From the NCBI GenBank assembly GCA_963663005.2, contig CAXXHH010000012.1, positions 81,721 to 145,720 on the forward strand: a stretch of 64,000 bases of DNA, given 5' to 3'. Below, piece by piece: positions 54,498-63,166 of this stretch. Made by a program: the position numbers and the translations under genes. This DNA comes from CAINVV01 sp963663005. Lineage in GTDB: Bacteria; Bacteroidota; Bacteroidia; Bacteroidales; Prolixibacteraceae. Position 1 is the stretch's first letter, and every line of letters begins with the position of its first letter. A model generated the notes under the pieces. The model saw nothing but the letters and a program-made list of their open reading frames with translations, was not told the origin of the DNA and ran no database searches.

Positions 54498-55450
54498 GAC
54501 CACCCCCCCTTTGCAAATCCTTTCACGAGATCGAACTCGGTGATGAGCCCGATCAGCTTGGAGTCTTCGATAACCGGCAGGGCACCGATATTCTTCTCCA
54601 GCATCTCCCGGGCCGCATTGTTGATGCTAGTATGCGGGGTTGTCGTGTAGAGCTCGCCCGAGATGAGCGTCCTCACCGGGAGCGCCATGATCTCCTCGGC
54701 ATCACCGGTCGTGAGCCGGGTGAAGACCTCCCGGCTCCCGAGGTAGCGCATGATCTCGGTCGCTGTGACGATCCCATAAAGGACGTCGTCACTCACAACC
54801 GGCAGCCTGCGAAACTTGTACTTCGTCATGTCGCTCGTCGCCCCCGAGATCGGAGCGTCCGGAACGGTAATCCTGAGAGACAAGGTCATGATATTCTCTA
54901 CATTGAGCGTACTTCTCTCGGATGCGAGGATACGCATCACATCCCGCTCGGTCACTATCCCGGTAAGTACGCCATCATTATCGACAAGCGGGAGACCACC
55001 AATCTTCTTGTTGATGATCGCATCCACAGCATCCTTGAGGTGTGCCGTATGCGGAAGGGTTGCGAGCTGCTGGGTCATGATCGTCCTCACGCTCTCGTTC
55101 AGTGCCGCGATGAGGTTCCCGCCATGCCGCACCTGGACAAGCTTGTACTTGTCACCCCCGCCCATGAAGTTGATAATATCGCCGGAGGTGATGATCCCGC
55201 GCAGTTTCTTTGTTCCCGGATCCGTTACAGGAAGCCTGCGGAAGTTGCACTTCGTCATCATCTCGACCGCCCCCATGATCGTCTGAGTCGGCGGAACAGA
55301 GATGACGTCGCGTGTGGCAATCGCCATGATCTGGCCTTCCTGTTCTGCGATATGTGTCTTGAACTCTACCGGGCCCCGGTCGAGTTTTCCCTGCATCTTG
55401 AGGAGCCTGTCGCCCTGCTTGATGCCCCGGTCACTCTGGTGCATACTCAC
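54494..55450 (-). CDS. Four-CBS-domain protein
   Basis: A 318-residue protein with a ~35-residue basic N-terminus and four CBS motifs: TRDVISVPPTQTIMGAV, VRTIMTQQLATLPHTAHL, VENIMTLSLRITVPDAPI, and LPVRTLISGELYTTTPHTSI. The N-terminal tail (RLLKMQGKLDRGPVEFK) is not seen in its neighbours. First gene of the three-gene set; 101 bases separate it from the next CBS gene upstream. Confidence 0.92.
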   Translation of the reverse strand: MSMHQSDRGIKQGDRLLKMQGKLDRGPVEFKTHIAEQEGQIMAIATRDVISVPPTQTIMGAVEMMTKCNFRRLPVTDPGTKKLRGIITSGDIINFMGGGDKYKLVQVRHGGNLIAALNESVRTIMTQQLATLPHTAHLKDAVDAIINKKIGGLPLVDNDGVLTGIVTERDVMRILASERSTLNVENIMTLSLRITVPDAPISGATSDMTKYKFRRLPVVSDDVLYGIVTATEIMRYLGSREVFTRLTTGDAEEIMALPVRTLISGELYTTTPHTSINNAAREMLEKNIGALPVIEDSKLIGLITEFDLVKGFAKGGWS

Positions 55451-55551
55451 TCTTCCTAATGCCTGATGATCCGTCTGATTCGTTATCCCGCCAAAGGACT
55501 AACGGGGAAGAACTCTCCCTTCCCTCCTCCTCCAGCGCATTTGTGGATCTC

Positions 55552-56301
55552 TTAAACCATCCCGGCCAGCACATCGTGCCGGTCTACGATCCCCACAAGG
55601 CCTGTCCCGTCAATAACAGGGAGCCTGCTCACATCGTGCTTTACCATCAGCTCCGCGGCGGTGCTGATATATTCGTCCGGTGCTATCGTGATTATCTCTT
55701 TTACCATTACGTCCTCAATCGTCGCATGATTGTTCTGGGCGATCCCTGTCCGTATCCGGTGCGAGCTGATCAGGTCCCTGCGCGAGGCCAGACCGACCAG
55801 CTTCTGTTTCTTTACCACCGGGAAGGCTGTGAACCCGCTCTCCACGATCATGGAGTAAATCTTCTGAAGCGGCTCATCGGGTGTAGCAGTCACGACCTTT
55901 TTCGTCATATGGTCTGATACCAGACCGCGGAGCTCGTTCCGGCTGATGATGACCGGGAAGACAGCGGAGAGGAGGACCCCTCCCGCAATATGTTCCTGCC
56001 CGTTCACGATTGCGACACTGTCGGTGCGGAACTCCCGTAGGTGTTTTGCCACCTTCTCGACCTCCGCGTCACCGCTTACATGTGCTGCATCCTTGATGTA
56101 CCCTTCAAGGGTGACATTGGATTTGGTTGCAGTCACCCGCAGGGCGTCGGTTATGTCGACGTACCCGAGAAGGACTTTCCGTGCATCGGTCACGTAGACC
56201 TCCCTGAACCTCAAGTCCCGCAGGATCTGGCGTGCCTTTGTTATCTGATCGGTGAGTTTCAGCACAGGGACTTCAACCATAAAATCCTGTGCGCATCTCA
56301 T
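55552..56301 (-). CDS. Four-CBS-domain protein
   Basis: A 249-residue protein of four CBS motifs: AQDFMVEVPVLKLTDQI, a weak second with HVSGDAEVEKVAKHLREF, VSDHMTKKVVTATPDEPL and IEDVMVKEIITIAPDEYI. No other domain. Its ATG overlaps the preceding stop by four bases. Confidence 0.92.
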   Translation of the reverse strand: MRCAQDFMVEVPVLKLTDQITKARQILRDLRFREVYVTDARKVLLGYVDITDALRVTATKSNVTLEGYIKDAAHVSGDAEVEKVAKHLREFRTDSVAIVNGQEHIAGGVLLSAVFPVIISRNELRGLVSDHMTKKVVTATPDEPLQKIYSMIVESGFTAFPVVKKQKLVGLASRRDLISSHRIRTGIAQNNHATIEDVMVKEIITIAPDEYISTAAELMVKHDVSRLPVIDGTGLVGIVDRHDVLAGMV

Positions 56302-56864
56302 GCGATCCTATCCTCCTCTCGACAGCCGGGGCAGAGGAGCACAGTGTCTACCCGCTTGAGATCATCAGACATAAGGTTGCATCGGCTGCATACACCTTGC
56401 TCGACGGTATCTTCCCGGTTGATCTCGATGATATCCGCGAGAAGTTCGTTGAGTTCGGTTGAAACGGTAAGAAGGTCCCGTACGGTAACGATTCCAATGA
56501 CTTTCTTTGCATCGTCAACTACGGGGAGTCTCCGTACCTTGTGTTTCACCATCATATGGGCGGCATCGCCGACTGTCCTGTCCGCACTCACCGTAATGAG
56601 TGGCGTGCTCATGATATCGTTTACGTTCACTGTGCTCGGTTTGAGATCCTTTGCCACGACTTTGCAGTTGATATCCTGTTCGGTGACGATACCGATCGGC
56701 AGATCTTTTTTTACGATGATGCAGCTTCCCACATCGTCAAAACACATTGCTGCTGCCGCATCGGCAACCGTTGCGCCGGCATGGATCGCGGTAGGGTTCT
56801 GCCGCATCACATCTTTCAACGGGATACGGGTCTCAAAGCGGATTGCGTTTGAAGTCTTTTTCAT
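56298..56864 (-). CDS. Two-CBS-domain protein with C-terminal zinc ribbon
   Basis: A 188-residue protein. Two CBS motifs (KDVMRQNPTAIHAGATV and VNDIMSTPLITVSADRTV) form one Bateman module. The end is a CxxC...CxxC zinc ribbon (CSRCNLMSDDL, LLCPGCREED). CBS plus zinc ribbon is known in archaeal proteins of unknown role; a ribbon can bind nucleic acid or protein, so this is the likely output or docking module of the group. First gene of the five-gene cluster. Confidence 0.92.
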   Translation of the reverse strand: MKKTSNAIRFETRIPLKDVMRQNPTAIHAGATVADAAAAMCFDDVGSCIIVKKDLPIGIVTEQDINCKVVAKDLKPSTVNVNDIMSTPLITVSADRTVGDAAHMMVKHKVRRLPVVDDAKKVIGIVTVRDLLTVSTELNELLADIIEINREDTVEQGVCSRCNLMSDDLKRVDTVLLCPGCREEDRIA

Positions 56865-56925
56865 GAGTCACCTCCATGGTGTGCTTTCTTTCTGATGATT
56901 ACAATTAGCATACTCACCCCACCCA

Positions 56926-56934
56926 GTATAAATA
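56926..56934. promoter_or_regulatory. TATA-like box before the CBS cluster
   Basis: GTATAAATA in an AT-rich patch 62 bases upstream of the first CBS gene. It is close to symmetrical and could serve the minus-strand CBS cluster or the plus-strand GTPase gene, whose start is about 190 bases away; the former fits spacing better. Confidence 0.45.
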
Positions 56935-57116
56935 CAATTTGGCACGCGTGAAAAACGGGCTTTGGAAAGACCTTTGGGATCGGGGTTCCCTGCCCGTGCG
57001 GGGATATTTCCGGAATCGGAGAGTGAGAAACCTAATAAAGAGCGATCTCAATACACTACTAACGATACACGGTGAATTCTCTGAATCTGGCGATATGTGG
57101 CCGTGGGGGTTTCTAA

Positions 57117-57770
57117 ATGAAAATTTTTACACAGACCTATGGTACGGCAAAGAAGAAATTTGCCAATTTTCTCAACCGGTTTTTCAAGAAGAAGCGGACC
57201 CGGATCGGCATTTACGGTCCTCCGAATGCAGGTAAAACGACGCTTGCCAACCGTATCGCCCGTGACTGGACCGGTGACGCTGTCGGCCCGGTAAGCGAGA
57301 TTCCGCACGAGACGAGAAGGGCACGGAAGAAAGAAGATATCATCATCTCCGGCGCGAACGGGAACACACTCACGATGGACATCGTCGACACACCCGGTGT
57401 CACAACCAAGATCGATTACCACGAGTTCCTCGAATTCGGGATGGAGAAAGACGAAGCGATCATCCGTGCGCGGGAGGCTACGGAAGGTGTGGCGGAGGCT
57501 ATGCACTGGCTGCGCGAGGATATCGACGGGGTTGTCTATACGCTCGACTCGACGCTCGATCCCTTCATGCAGGTCAATATCATGATGATCGGGATTATTG
57601 AGAGCCGCAATTTGCCGGTTATCATCGTTGCAAACAAGATCGACCTTCCCGATGCTGCGCCGGGCCGGATTCGGAGCGCGTTCCCTCAGCACCCGGTGGT
57701 TGCAATCTCGGGGCTCGAAGGCAAGAACGTCGAAACCCTCTACGATACCATGCTCAAGCTCTTCGGGTGA
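57117..57770 (+). CDS. Era-like small GTPase, ArvA/OapA-type
   Basis: A 217-residue GTPase. G1 is GPPNAGKTTLANRI near residue 36, G3 is DIVDTPG near 86, and G4 is ANKIDLP near 176, with a G5-like VVAISGLEGKN. The N-terminal ~30 residues are amphipathic and basic (LNRFFKKKRTRIG), as in archaeal Era-like GTPases; the family includes ArvA, linked to extracellular vesicle formation in haloarchaea. The zinc-ribbon gene six bases downstream is the usual companion (ArvC type). I infer the family from motif and neighbour; a vesicle role in methanogens is not shown. Confidence 0.83.
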   Translation: MKIFTQTYGTAKKKFANFLNRFFKKKRTRIGIYGPPNAGKTTLANRIARDWTGDAVGPVSEIPHETRRARKKEDIIISGANGNTLTMDIVDTPGVTTKIDYHEFLEFGMEKDEAIIRAREATEGVAEAMHWLREDIDGVVYTLDSTLDPFMQVNIMMIGIIESRNLPVIIVANKIDLPDAAPGRIRSAFPQHPVVAISGLEGKNVETLYDTMLKLFG

Positions 57771-57776
57771 GGGAAG

Positions 57777-58175
57777 ATGCCGCACAAATGTACGAAATGC
57801 GGGCGGGAGTATAAGGATGGCTCTACCGAGATCCTGAAAGGGTGCGCGAGCTGCGGCGGCAAAAAGTTCCTGTATGTCAAGGAGGGCGAGCTCAACAAGG
57901 ACGTTCTCGAAGAGAAGTCGATCGAGGAGATTGCCGAAGAATCCCACGAAGAAGTTCTCGAAGTCTCCGAATTGAAGGCAATGAAAGAGGTCGAGATGTT
58001 CGACCGGGTCGAGACTATCCGGATCGTCTCCCCGGGTTCCTATGAGCTGAACCTCGAAAAGATGGCAAAGACGGACGAGCGGATCGTGAGCGTGGGCAAG
58101 GAAGGCAGCTACGTCATCGATCTCATGTCCATGGCAAAAGATGCACCCGTCAGGAAGAAGCGGGCAAAGAAATAA
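57777..58175 (+). CDS. Zinc-ribbon protein, OapC/ArvC-type
   Basis: A 132-residue protein. The zinc ribbon is CTKCGREY...CASCGGKKF at residues ~5-32; an acidic helical linker follows (LEEKSIEEIAEESHEEVLE) and then a C-terminal segment (IRIVSPGSYELNLEKMAKTD) that is repeated in looser form at the end (GSYVIDLMSMAK). This layout matches OapC/ArvC proteins encoded beside Era-like GTPases in archaea. It starts six bases after the GTPase stop, so they are cotranscribed. The DUF2073 partner (OapB/ArvB) is not in the window. Confidence 0.82.
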   Translation: MPHKCTKCGREYKDGSTEILKGCASCGGKKFLYVKEGELNKDVLEEKSIEEIAEESHEEVLEVSELKAMKEVEMFDRVETIRIVSPGSYELNLEKMAKTDERIVSVGKEGSYVIDLMSMAKDAPVRKKRAKK

Positions 58176-58391
58176 CTTCCCAATAACACCAGAGCAGCCA
58201 ATTGCTTTCCTCTTTTAATGTCAACCGTTTTTACCAGCTGGTCCGGTTTTTATGTGATTCTGGCAATACTATTAAGCGACTAAAGATCCGTCAAAGACAA
58301 AAGATCCGATTGGAACTGAGGTTACTATTAAAGAATTAAATAATTAATCTTATATAATGATATCCCCCTTTTACAATTGGAGGGAAATTTT
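58176..58391. other. Intergenic region, AT-rich promoter patch
   Basis: Becomes AT-rich before the lipoprotein gene, with a TATA-like box (listed). No gene seen. Confidence 0.5.
58349..58357 (+). promoter_or_regulatory. TATA box of the lipoprotein gene
   Basis: CTTATATAA at 58,349-58,357 lies 35 bases upstream of the ATG at 58,392, followed by a ribosome site GGAGGG at 58,379-58,384. The spacing is right for archaeal transcription with a short leader. Confidence 0.6.
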
Positions 58392-59351
58392 ATGAAACGC
58401 GTGTTTTTAACTTGTCTTCTCGCGATCGTGCTCGTTTCGGCTGTCGTTATAGCAGGGTGCACGGAAGGTCCGGGGAGTTCTATCAGTCCGACAACGACAA
58501 AACCCGCGACAACTGCCCCCGGTCAGGCAGTTACGGTGCCATACGGCGAGGTTGTGAAAATTAACCTCGACTCACCCGCTACATCTGAAGTATACCTGAC
58601 GATGAAAGCCCGCGCGGACAGCAAAGGTCTTGGAGGTGGACGCTCGTTCATGAGGATCCAGATAAACGGTAAAGAGATCACCGGGGAACGACTGGTCAAC
58701 AAGAATCTGAATTTCACCTACGGTGACGGCTTTAAGGCATCATACTTTAGCAAAAACATGTCTGCCTGGTACCTCTTTTTCTCACCGGATTTCGTCGGAT
58801 ATGATAACCCGGGACTTTCCGATCACATTCTCGAAGGTAACGCATATCAGTACAAATTCGATGTATCCGATATCGTGAACAAGGGCGTGCCCAATGAGAT
58901 CATGATTAAGAACATCGGCGACGAAGTAGCCGCGCAGTACAACGATCCAAAAACCGTCGAGTATTACAAGTCTGCGAATATTTTCATCAACCCGATCGTG
59001 CTTGAAGGTAAGGGCGCTGAGCTCGTGCAGATTACCAAGGTGGCTGCCCCAACTCGAATCATTGTCGGAAAAAAATCGACTGTGACCCTTACGATACAGA
59101 ATGATCTGCCCGGGTCAATTACGGATATCAGCGTTGCCGATGCGGATATTCCATCAGGCCTGAAAGGTCAGCCCGTCAAGGGAAAACTGGATAAACCAAT
59201 TGCGAGCGGCCAGTCTTTTACGATAACCTACGACGTCACCGCAGATAAGACCGGGACCTACACGCTTGGCGCCGCCACCGCGACATTTGCCGATTCAACC
59301 GGGAACTACCAGAAAATTTCATCCGGTACGGCTATCCTGACGGTGATCTGA
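58392..59351 (+). CDS. Surface lipoprotein with CARDB-like C-terminal domain
   Basis: A 319-residue exported protein. The signal peptide (LLAIVLVSAVVIAGC) ends in a lipobox cysteine, followed by a Thr/Pro/Ser-rich linker (SPTTTKPATTAPGQ). The centre is an unassigned beta-rich domain, and the last ~100 residues (VGKKSTVTLTIQNDLPG, ITYDVTADKTGTYT) look like a CARDB/Ig-like domain. Proteins of this layout are frequent on methanogen surfaces, where they bind or stabilise. Start chosen at the ATG after the GGAGGG ribosome site. No operon partner. Confidence 0.7.
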   Translation: MKRVFLTCLLAIVLVSAVVIAGCTEGPGSSISPTTTKPATTAPGQAVTVPYGEVVKINLDSPATSEVYLTMKARADSKGLGGGRSFMRIQINGKEITGERLVNKNLNFTYGDGFKASYFSKNMSAWYLFFSPDFVGYDNPGLSDHILEGNAYQYKFDVSDIVNKGVPNEIMIKNIGDEVAAQYNDPKTVEYYKSANIFINPIVLEGKGAELVQITKVAAPTRIIVGKKSTVTLTIQNDLPGSITDISVADADIPSGLKGQPVKGKLDKPIASGQSFTITYDVTADKTGTYTLGAATATFADSTGNYQKISSGTAILTVI

Positions 59352-59420
59352 TCCCACTTTTTTTCTGACCTCTTTGATCCACCCGCACGTCTCCGGGGCG
59401 TTCTTCTGTATTCCGTAAAA

Positions 59421-60248
59421 TTACCGGGTTGCCAGATCTTCCCGGATGCCCTCGTACGGAGCCGGAAGACCAAGCCGTCGGAAAAATGCGTCGGTGAAGA
59501 TCAGGCTGTTGAGCACCGCCCATTCGGCACAGCCATGACCCAGGCACTTGTCCGGGAAAAATGGTTGGTTCTTTGCCGCGAGCGGGTTGATGGCAAATTT
59601 GGCCCGGAGGATCTTCTCAAACCGGTCCACCGTGCTCCCTCCTTTTGAAGTGGGCACTCCGGGTCCGGTTACCGGAATAACCACCCATTCCCGCTTGTAG
59701 TGCAGGAGGTTGTTACGGATCTCGAGAAGGAGCCGGATATTCGCAAACGCCTCCTCATGGTCGCTGAACGGGCATTTCTCCGTGATCTCAAGGATCCTCT
59801 GGTATTTACTGATCAGGGGGGCCCGGTCAAAGTTCTTCTCATTCCTCCACCGCTCGCTGATATCCCGGAGCAGGATCTCCTGTTTTTCATTCGCAAAATA
59901 ATATGCCCCATCGGCAGCGTCCGCGTGCAGTTCGTTGATGGTGGATTCAAGGAAGGCAACGGAGGACAAGACGGAATTGAGGATAAAAGCCTCGTGCCGG
60001 AGCAGGTCATTGGAGGACGCATCTCCGGTTTTCCTTGCTGAACTTTCGATCTCATAGCCAAGCCGGCAGAGAAGGGCTGCAGACTGGCTATAGCGCACGG
60101 AGAGACAGTCCCGGAACCGGATCTCCATCTCCCCGTTTACGCTGCCCCGGTCCTCTTCAACCATCGTACTCTTCCTTTTCCCTGCAAGGGTAAAAAGACG
60201 AGGGAGGGGGCGATACCTCTTTTCGGATGCTGCTTTTTGCACAGGCAT
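59421..60248 (-). CDS. Hypothetical protein, 275 residues
   Basis: Not recognised. Charged protein without a signal peptide or membrane segment. From residue ~45 the sequence is helical (RYSQSAALLCRLGYEIESSA, HEAFILNSVLSSVAFLEST), and a later IRNNLLHYKREW resembles helices of HEPN-like or related all-alpha proteins, but I would not assign it on that. The N-terminal 28 residues are basic and may be an overextended start; the ATG at residue 29 or a later one could be real. Its start is 302 bases from rps15, which runs the other way. Confidence 0.55.
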   Translation of the reverse strand: MPVQKAASEKRYRPLPRLFTLAGKRKSTMVEEDRGSVNGEMEIRFRDCLSVRYSQSAALLCRLGYEIESSARKTGDASSNDLLRHEAFILNSVLSSVAFLESTINELHADAADGAYYFANEKQEILLRDISERWRNEKNFDRAPLISKYQRILEITEKCPFSDHEEAFANIRLLLEIRNNLLHYKREWVVIPVTGPGVPTSKGGSTVDRFEKILRAKFAINPLAAKNQPFFPDKCLGHGCAEWAVLNSLIFTDAFFRRLGLPAPYEGIREDLATR

Positions 60249-60552
60249 TATGACGGCCGGATCAATCGGCTACGGCCGGTCGGTAATCCGACACCCGACA
60301 TGCGACATGATGACAGTTCCGGCTTCCGCCCGATTCCTGAACGGCATTCTGCCGCTCTATCCTCAGCAGTCAGCGATACCATTATTATACCAACCATCGA
60401 GTAATGATAAGCACTTTTCCTATGTGCTGACAGATGTAAGTCCGACGTGCGACAACGCACTGCCGAGAAGCAGTAGGCTTTGGGATTACAGAGAGTCAGT
60501 AGCAATTACTGCACTTTTCTGGACTTACGCTGATTGACGAGGTGGCTATACT
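60249..60552. other. Divergent intergenic region upstream of rps15
   Basis: About 300 bases with the promoter of the rps15 cluster. A TATA-like ATTATTATAC is at 60,381-60,390, ~160 bases ahead of rps15, so a long leader or a closer unseen box is possible. GACATGCGACATG and CCGACGTGCGAC-like repeats lie around it. Confidence 0.4.
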
Positions 60553-61011
60553 ATGGCACGAATGCATGCCCGAAGAAGAGGCAAGTCATGCTCCGTCCGC
60601 CCCTACCGGAAAGAGGCTCCCGCATGGTCCAACACTGATGTGAAGGCCATCGAGAAGATCATCCTCGAACTCAGGAAGGAAGGCGCATCGAGCAGCAAAA
60701 TCGGATTGATCCTGCGGGACCGCCACGGAGTACCCGACGTGAAACTTGCCACCGGCAAGCGCATCGGGGACATCCTGAAAGAGAACAAGGTTGCAACCGA
60801 GATCCCCGAAGATCTCCGGAACCTTATGAGCAAGGCACTGGGCCTGCGCAAGCACCTCAGTGAGAACAAGAAAGACCTGCACAACAAACGCCAGCTCCAG
60901 CTGGTCGAATCCAAGGTCCGCAGGCTTGTGAAGTACTATACGGGAAGCAAAAAACTGCCCAAGGAGTTCGTCTACAAGCCGGAGAACGCAGAGATCCTCC
61001 TGTCCAGATAA
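60553..61011 (+). CDS. rps15: 30S ribosomal protein S15 (uS15)
   Basis: A 152-residue archaeal S15. MARMHARRRGKSCSVRPY is the archaeal extension, and SSSKIGLILRDRHGVPDVK, HLSENKKDLHNKRQLQL are the core. Heads a plus-strand set with a RecJ-like gene, Pcc1 and S3Ae, an order conserved in euryarchaea. Confidence 0.96.
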   Translation: MARMHARRRGKSCSVRPYRKEAPAWSNTDVKAIEKIILELRKEGASSSKIGLILRDRHGVPDVKLATGKRIGDILKENKVATEIPEDLRNLMSKALGLRKHLSENKKDLHNKRQLQLVESKVRRLVKYYTGSKKLPKEFVYKPENAEILLSR

Positions 61012-61035
61012 TCATCAGCTGAAGTAATCGCAACC

Positions 61036-62268
61036 ATGTCACTCGAAACCGCAGCCGGGGCCATCGCCGAACAGATCCGGAGGCAGGAATTTGTCGAGGT
61101 GTTCGCTCACCACGATGCAGACGGCATAGCTGCCGCCTCGATCCTCTGCCACGCGATGCTGCGTGCAGGTGTCCGGTTCCGGGTACGGGTGCGGCCGGAA
61201 GTCAGCAAGGTTGATCTCTCCGGAGAGAGTGCACACCTCCTCTGCGATCTCGGCGCTGGCACAAAAGATTTCTCCCCTGACGTGATGGTAGTGGACCACC
61301 ACATACCGCTCTTCGAGGGGGAGTTTCACGCAAATCCCCGGCTGGCAGGAATCGACGGCGACCGGGAACTCTCGGCTGCAGGCACCGCGTATATCGTGGC
61401 GCAGAAATTGGGCGACAACCGTGACCTCGCAGGTCTTGTCATGCCCGGGATTATCGGTGACGGGCAGGAACTCGTGGGCCAGAACCTCGGGATCTTCAAC
61501 GAGGGGATCGCAAACGGCATCATCGTCCCCGACCGCGGGATAACCCTCCCGGGCAGGGACATGGCCGAGCGGTGGTATGCGGCGACCAGCCCGTACCTCG
61601 ACCGGATCAGCGGCAACGAACCGCTCATCGCTGACATCATCGACCTGGCATGCGACCGTGCCACCGGTGAAAAGAGCATCCGGCTCGACACGCTGCTCTC
61701 ACGGGTTATCCTCGAATCAGCCCCAGATACGGCGCTCGCAAGCCTGCAGGCAATCTACAGCGACACGTACCATCTCCAGCGCGAAGTGATCGAGGACGCC
61801 CATGCGTTTACCGCGGTCATCGATGCCTGTGGCAAAACGGGCCATGGCGATCTTGGGATTGCGCTCTGCATGCGGTCGTCCCATTACCTCAAGCGGGCAT
61901 GGGAGATAAGCCAGCAGCACCGGGTGAAGGTTATCGACGCGGTGAAAGGCGTCCTCCCCGACGCGGGAGATTTATCCGATGCCATCGAGGTTGAGGATGC
62001 ACTGATCGCAAGCGACGTTGCCGATATCCTCGCACGCGACCGGGCAGTGAGCCGGCCGGTGCTCGTGTACGCACGCTCCGGGAGTTCCTGCCGGATCTCG
62101 GCACGTTGTCCCCCGGGCGTCAGCGCCGAACTCGGGCCGCTCGTCCGCGATCTTGCGGCAGCAGCAGGAGGAGAGGGCGGCGGTAACGTGCGCAGGGCGG
62201 GGGCAACCATTCCCTGCGACGCTATGAGGATGTTTGCACAAGGCTTCCGGGAGGCGCTTGCACGCTGA
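61036..62268 (+). CDS. RecJ-like DHH phosphoesterase (single-strand DNA nuclease family)
   Basis: A 410-residue protein. FAHHDADGIAAASIL is the first metal motif and VVDHHIPLF the DHH motif; a DHHA1-type end has GGEGGGNVRRAG. Archaeal relatives include GAN/RecJ proteins tied to the CMG replicative helicase and exonucleases of RecJ type. The two metal motifs are intact, so a nuclease is likely. It is one base from Pcc1 and 24 bases after rps15. Confidence 0.88.
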   Translation: MSLETAAGAIAEQIRRQEFVEVFAHHDADGIAAASILCHAMLRAGVRFRVRVRPEVSKVDLSGESAHLLCDLGAGTKDFSPDVMVVDHHIPLFEGEFHANPRLAGIDGDRELSAAGTAYIVAQKLGDNRDLAGLVMPGIIGDGQELVGQNLGIFNEGIANGIIVPDRGITLPGRDMAERWYAATSPYLDRISGNEPLIADIIDLACDRATGEKSIRLDTLLSRVILESAPDTALASLQAIYSDTYHLQREVIEDAHAFTAVIDACGKTGHGDLGIALCMRSSHYLKRAWEISQQHRVKVIDAVKGVLPDAGDLSDAIEVEDALIASDVADILARDRAVSRPVLVYARSGSSCRISARCPPGVSAELGPLVRDLAAAAGGEGGGNVRRAGATIPCDAMRMFAQGFREALAR

Positions 62269-62537
62269 TGCAGATCGAGGGGACTATCTCGACTACCCAT
62301 GAACGGGCAGGCTGCGTTGCGGATGCACTGAGACCCGATAACCTCAGCAGCATGGAGACCCGTGCTGAAGGAGACCGTGTGATTACGACGATTTCGGGAA
62401 GACAGGTGCGGTCGGTCATCGCAACGATGGACGATTACCTGATGAATCTGGCAATAGCGGAGGACGCTTGTTCCGTTTCTCCGCATACGGCGGGAGCCGG
62501 TCGGACCAGACCGGCCGGAAAACAAGAACCAAGGTGA
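62268..62537 (+). CDS. KEOPS complex subunit Pcc1
   Basis: An 89-residue protein, Pcc1/Cgi121-partner type. LRPDNLSSMETRAEGDRV and VRSVIATMDDYLMNLAIAED match the two helices and sheet of Pcc1. KEOPS makes the t6A37 modification on ANN-reading tRNAs. The last ~20 residues (TAGAGRTRPAGKQEPR) are variable. Starts one base into the RecJ-like stop and is four bases from rps3ae. Confidence 0.83.
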   Translation: MQIEGTISTTHERAGCVADALRPDNLSSMETRAEGDRVITTISGRQVRSVIATMDDYLMNLAIAEDACSVSPHTAGAGRTRPAGKQEPR

Positions 62538-62541
62538 TACC

Positions 62542-63147
62542 ATGGCAAAGAAGAAACAGGTAGGAAGAAGAGTAGAAGGCTGGAAAGCCAAGAGCTGGTA
62601 CAAGGTGTACGTACCCGACAACCTCGGGAAGACGTATATCGGCGATACCATTGCAAATGATGCTGAGAGCGTTGTCGGCAGGATCATGTCGTCAACGCTC
62701 GGCGAGATCGTCAACGATTACGCAAAGCAACATATGAAGATGAGCTTTAAGATCATGAACGTTGCAGGCGACGCGGCATACACCGAGTTCGTTGGCCACG
62801 AAGTCACCAGGGACTACCTCCGCTCGCTCGTCAAGCGCCGGAGCTCCCGCATCGACTGCCAGGTACCGATCCTCACAAAAGACGGCAAGAAGGTCCGGCT
62901 GACCATCTGCTGCTACACCTTCGCCCGTGCAAACCTCTCGCAGGAGCACGCGATCCGCGGAGCAATCACCGCAGCAGTCCTTGCCCAGGCATCCGCATGG
63001 GACTTGACCACCCTGGTCAACGGGATCGTCTCCGGAGAGATCTCCCGCGACCTCTTCAAGTCCGTCAAGACCATCTACCCCACGAGGCGGGTTGAGGTTG
63101 TCAAGTCGAAGGTCGAGCCGATCGCGGCACGGATCTCAACCGCATAA
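62542..63147 (+). CDS. rps3ae: 30S ribosomal protein S3Ae (eS1)
   Basis: A 201-residue eS1. VEGWKAKSWYKVYVPDNLGK opens the protein as in relatives (given in part: WKAKSWYKVYVPD), and KMSFKIMNVAGDAAYTEFVG and YPTRRVEVVKSKVEP follow. Archaeal/eukaryotic small-subunit protein. Last gene of the set. A T-run (eight Ts) follows 2 bases after the stop. Confidence 0.96.
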   Translation: MAKKKQVGRRVEGWKAKSWYKVYVPDNLGKTYIGDTIANDAESVVGRIMSSTLGEIVNDYAKQHMKMSFKIMNVAGDAAYTEFVGHEVTRDYLRSLVKRRSSRIDCQVPILTKDGKKVRLTICCYTFARANLSQEHAIRGAITAAVLAQASAWDLTTLVNGIVSGEISRDLFKSVKTIYPTRRVEVVKSKVEPIAARISTA

Positions 63148-63166
63148 TTTTTTTTGTTTTAATTTT
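63147..63166 (+). terminator. Poly-T terminator after rps3ae
   Basis: An AATTTTTTTTGTTTTAATTTT stretch (given in part: TTTTTTTTGTTTT) starts at the stop codon. T-runs are the usual archaeal termination signal. Confidence 0.6.
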
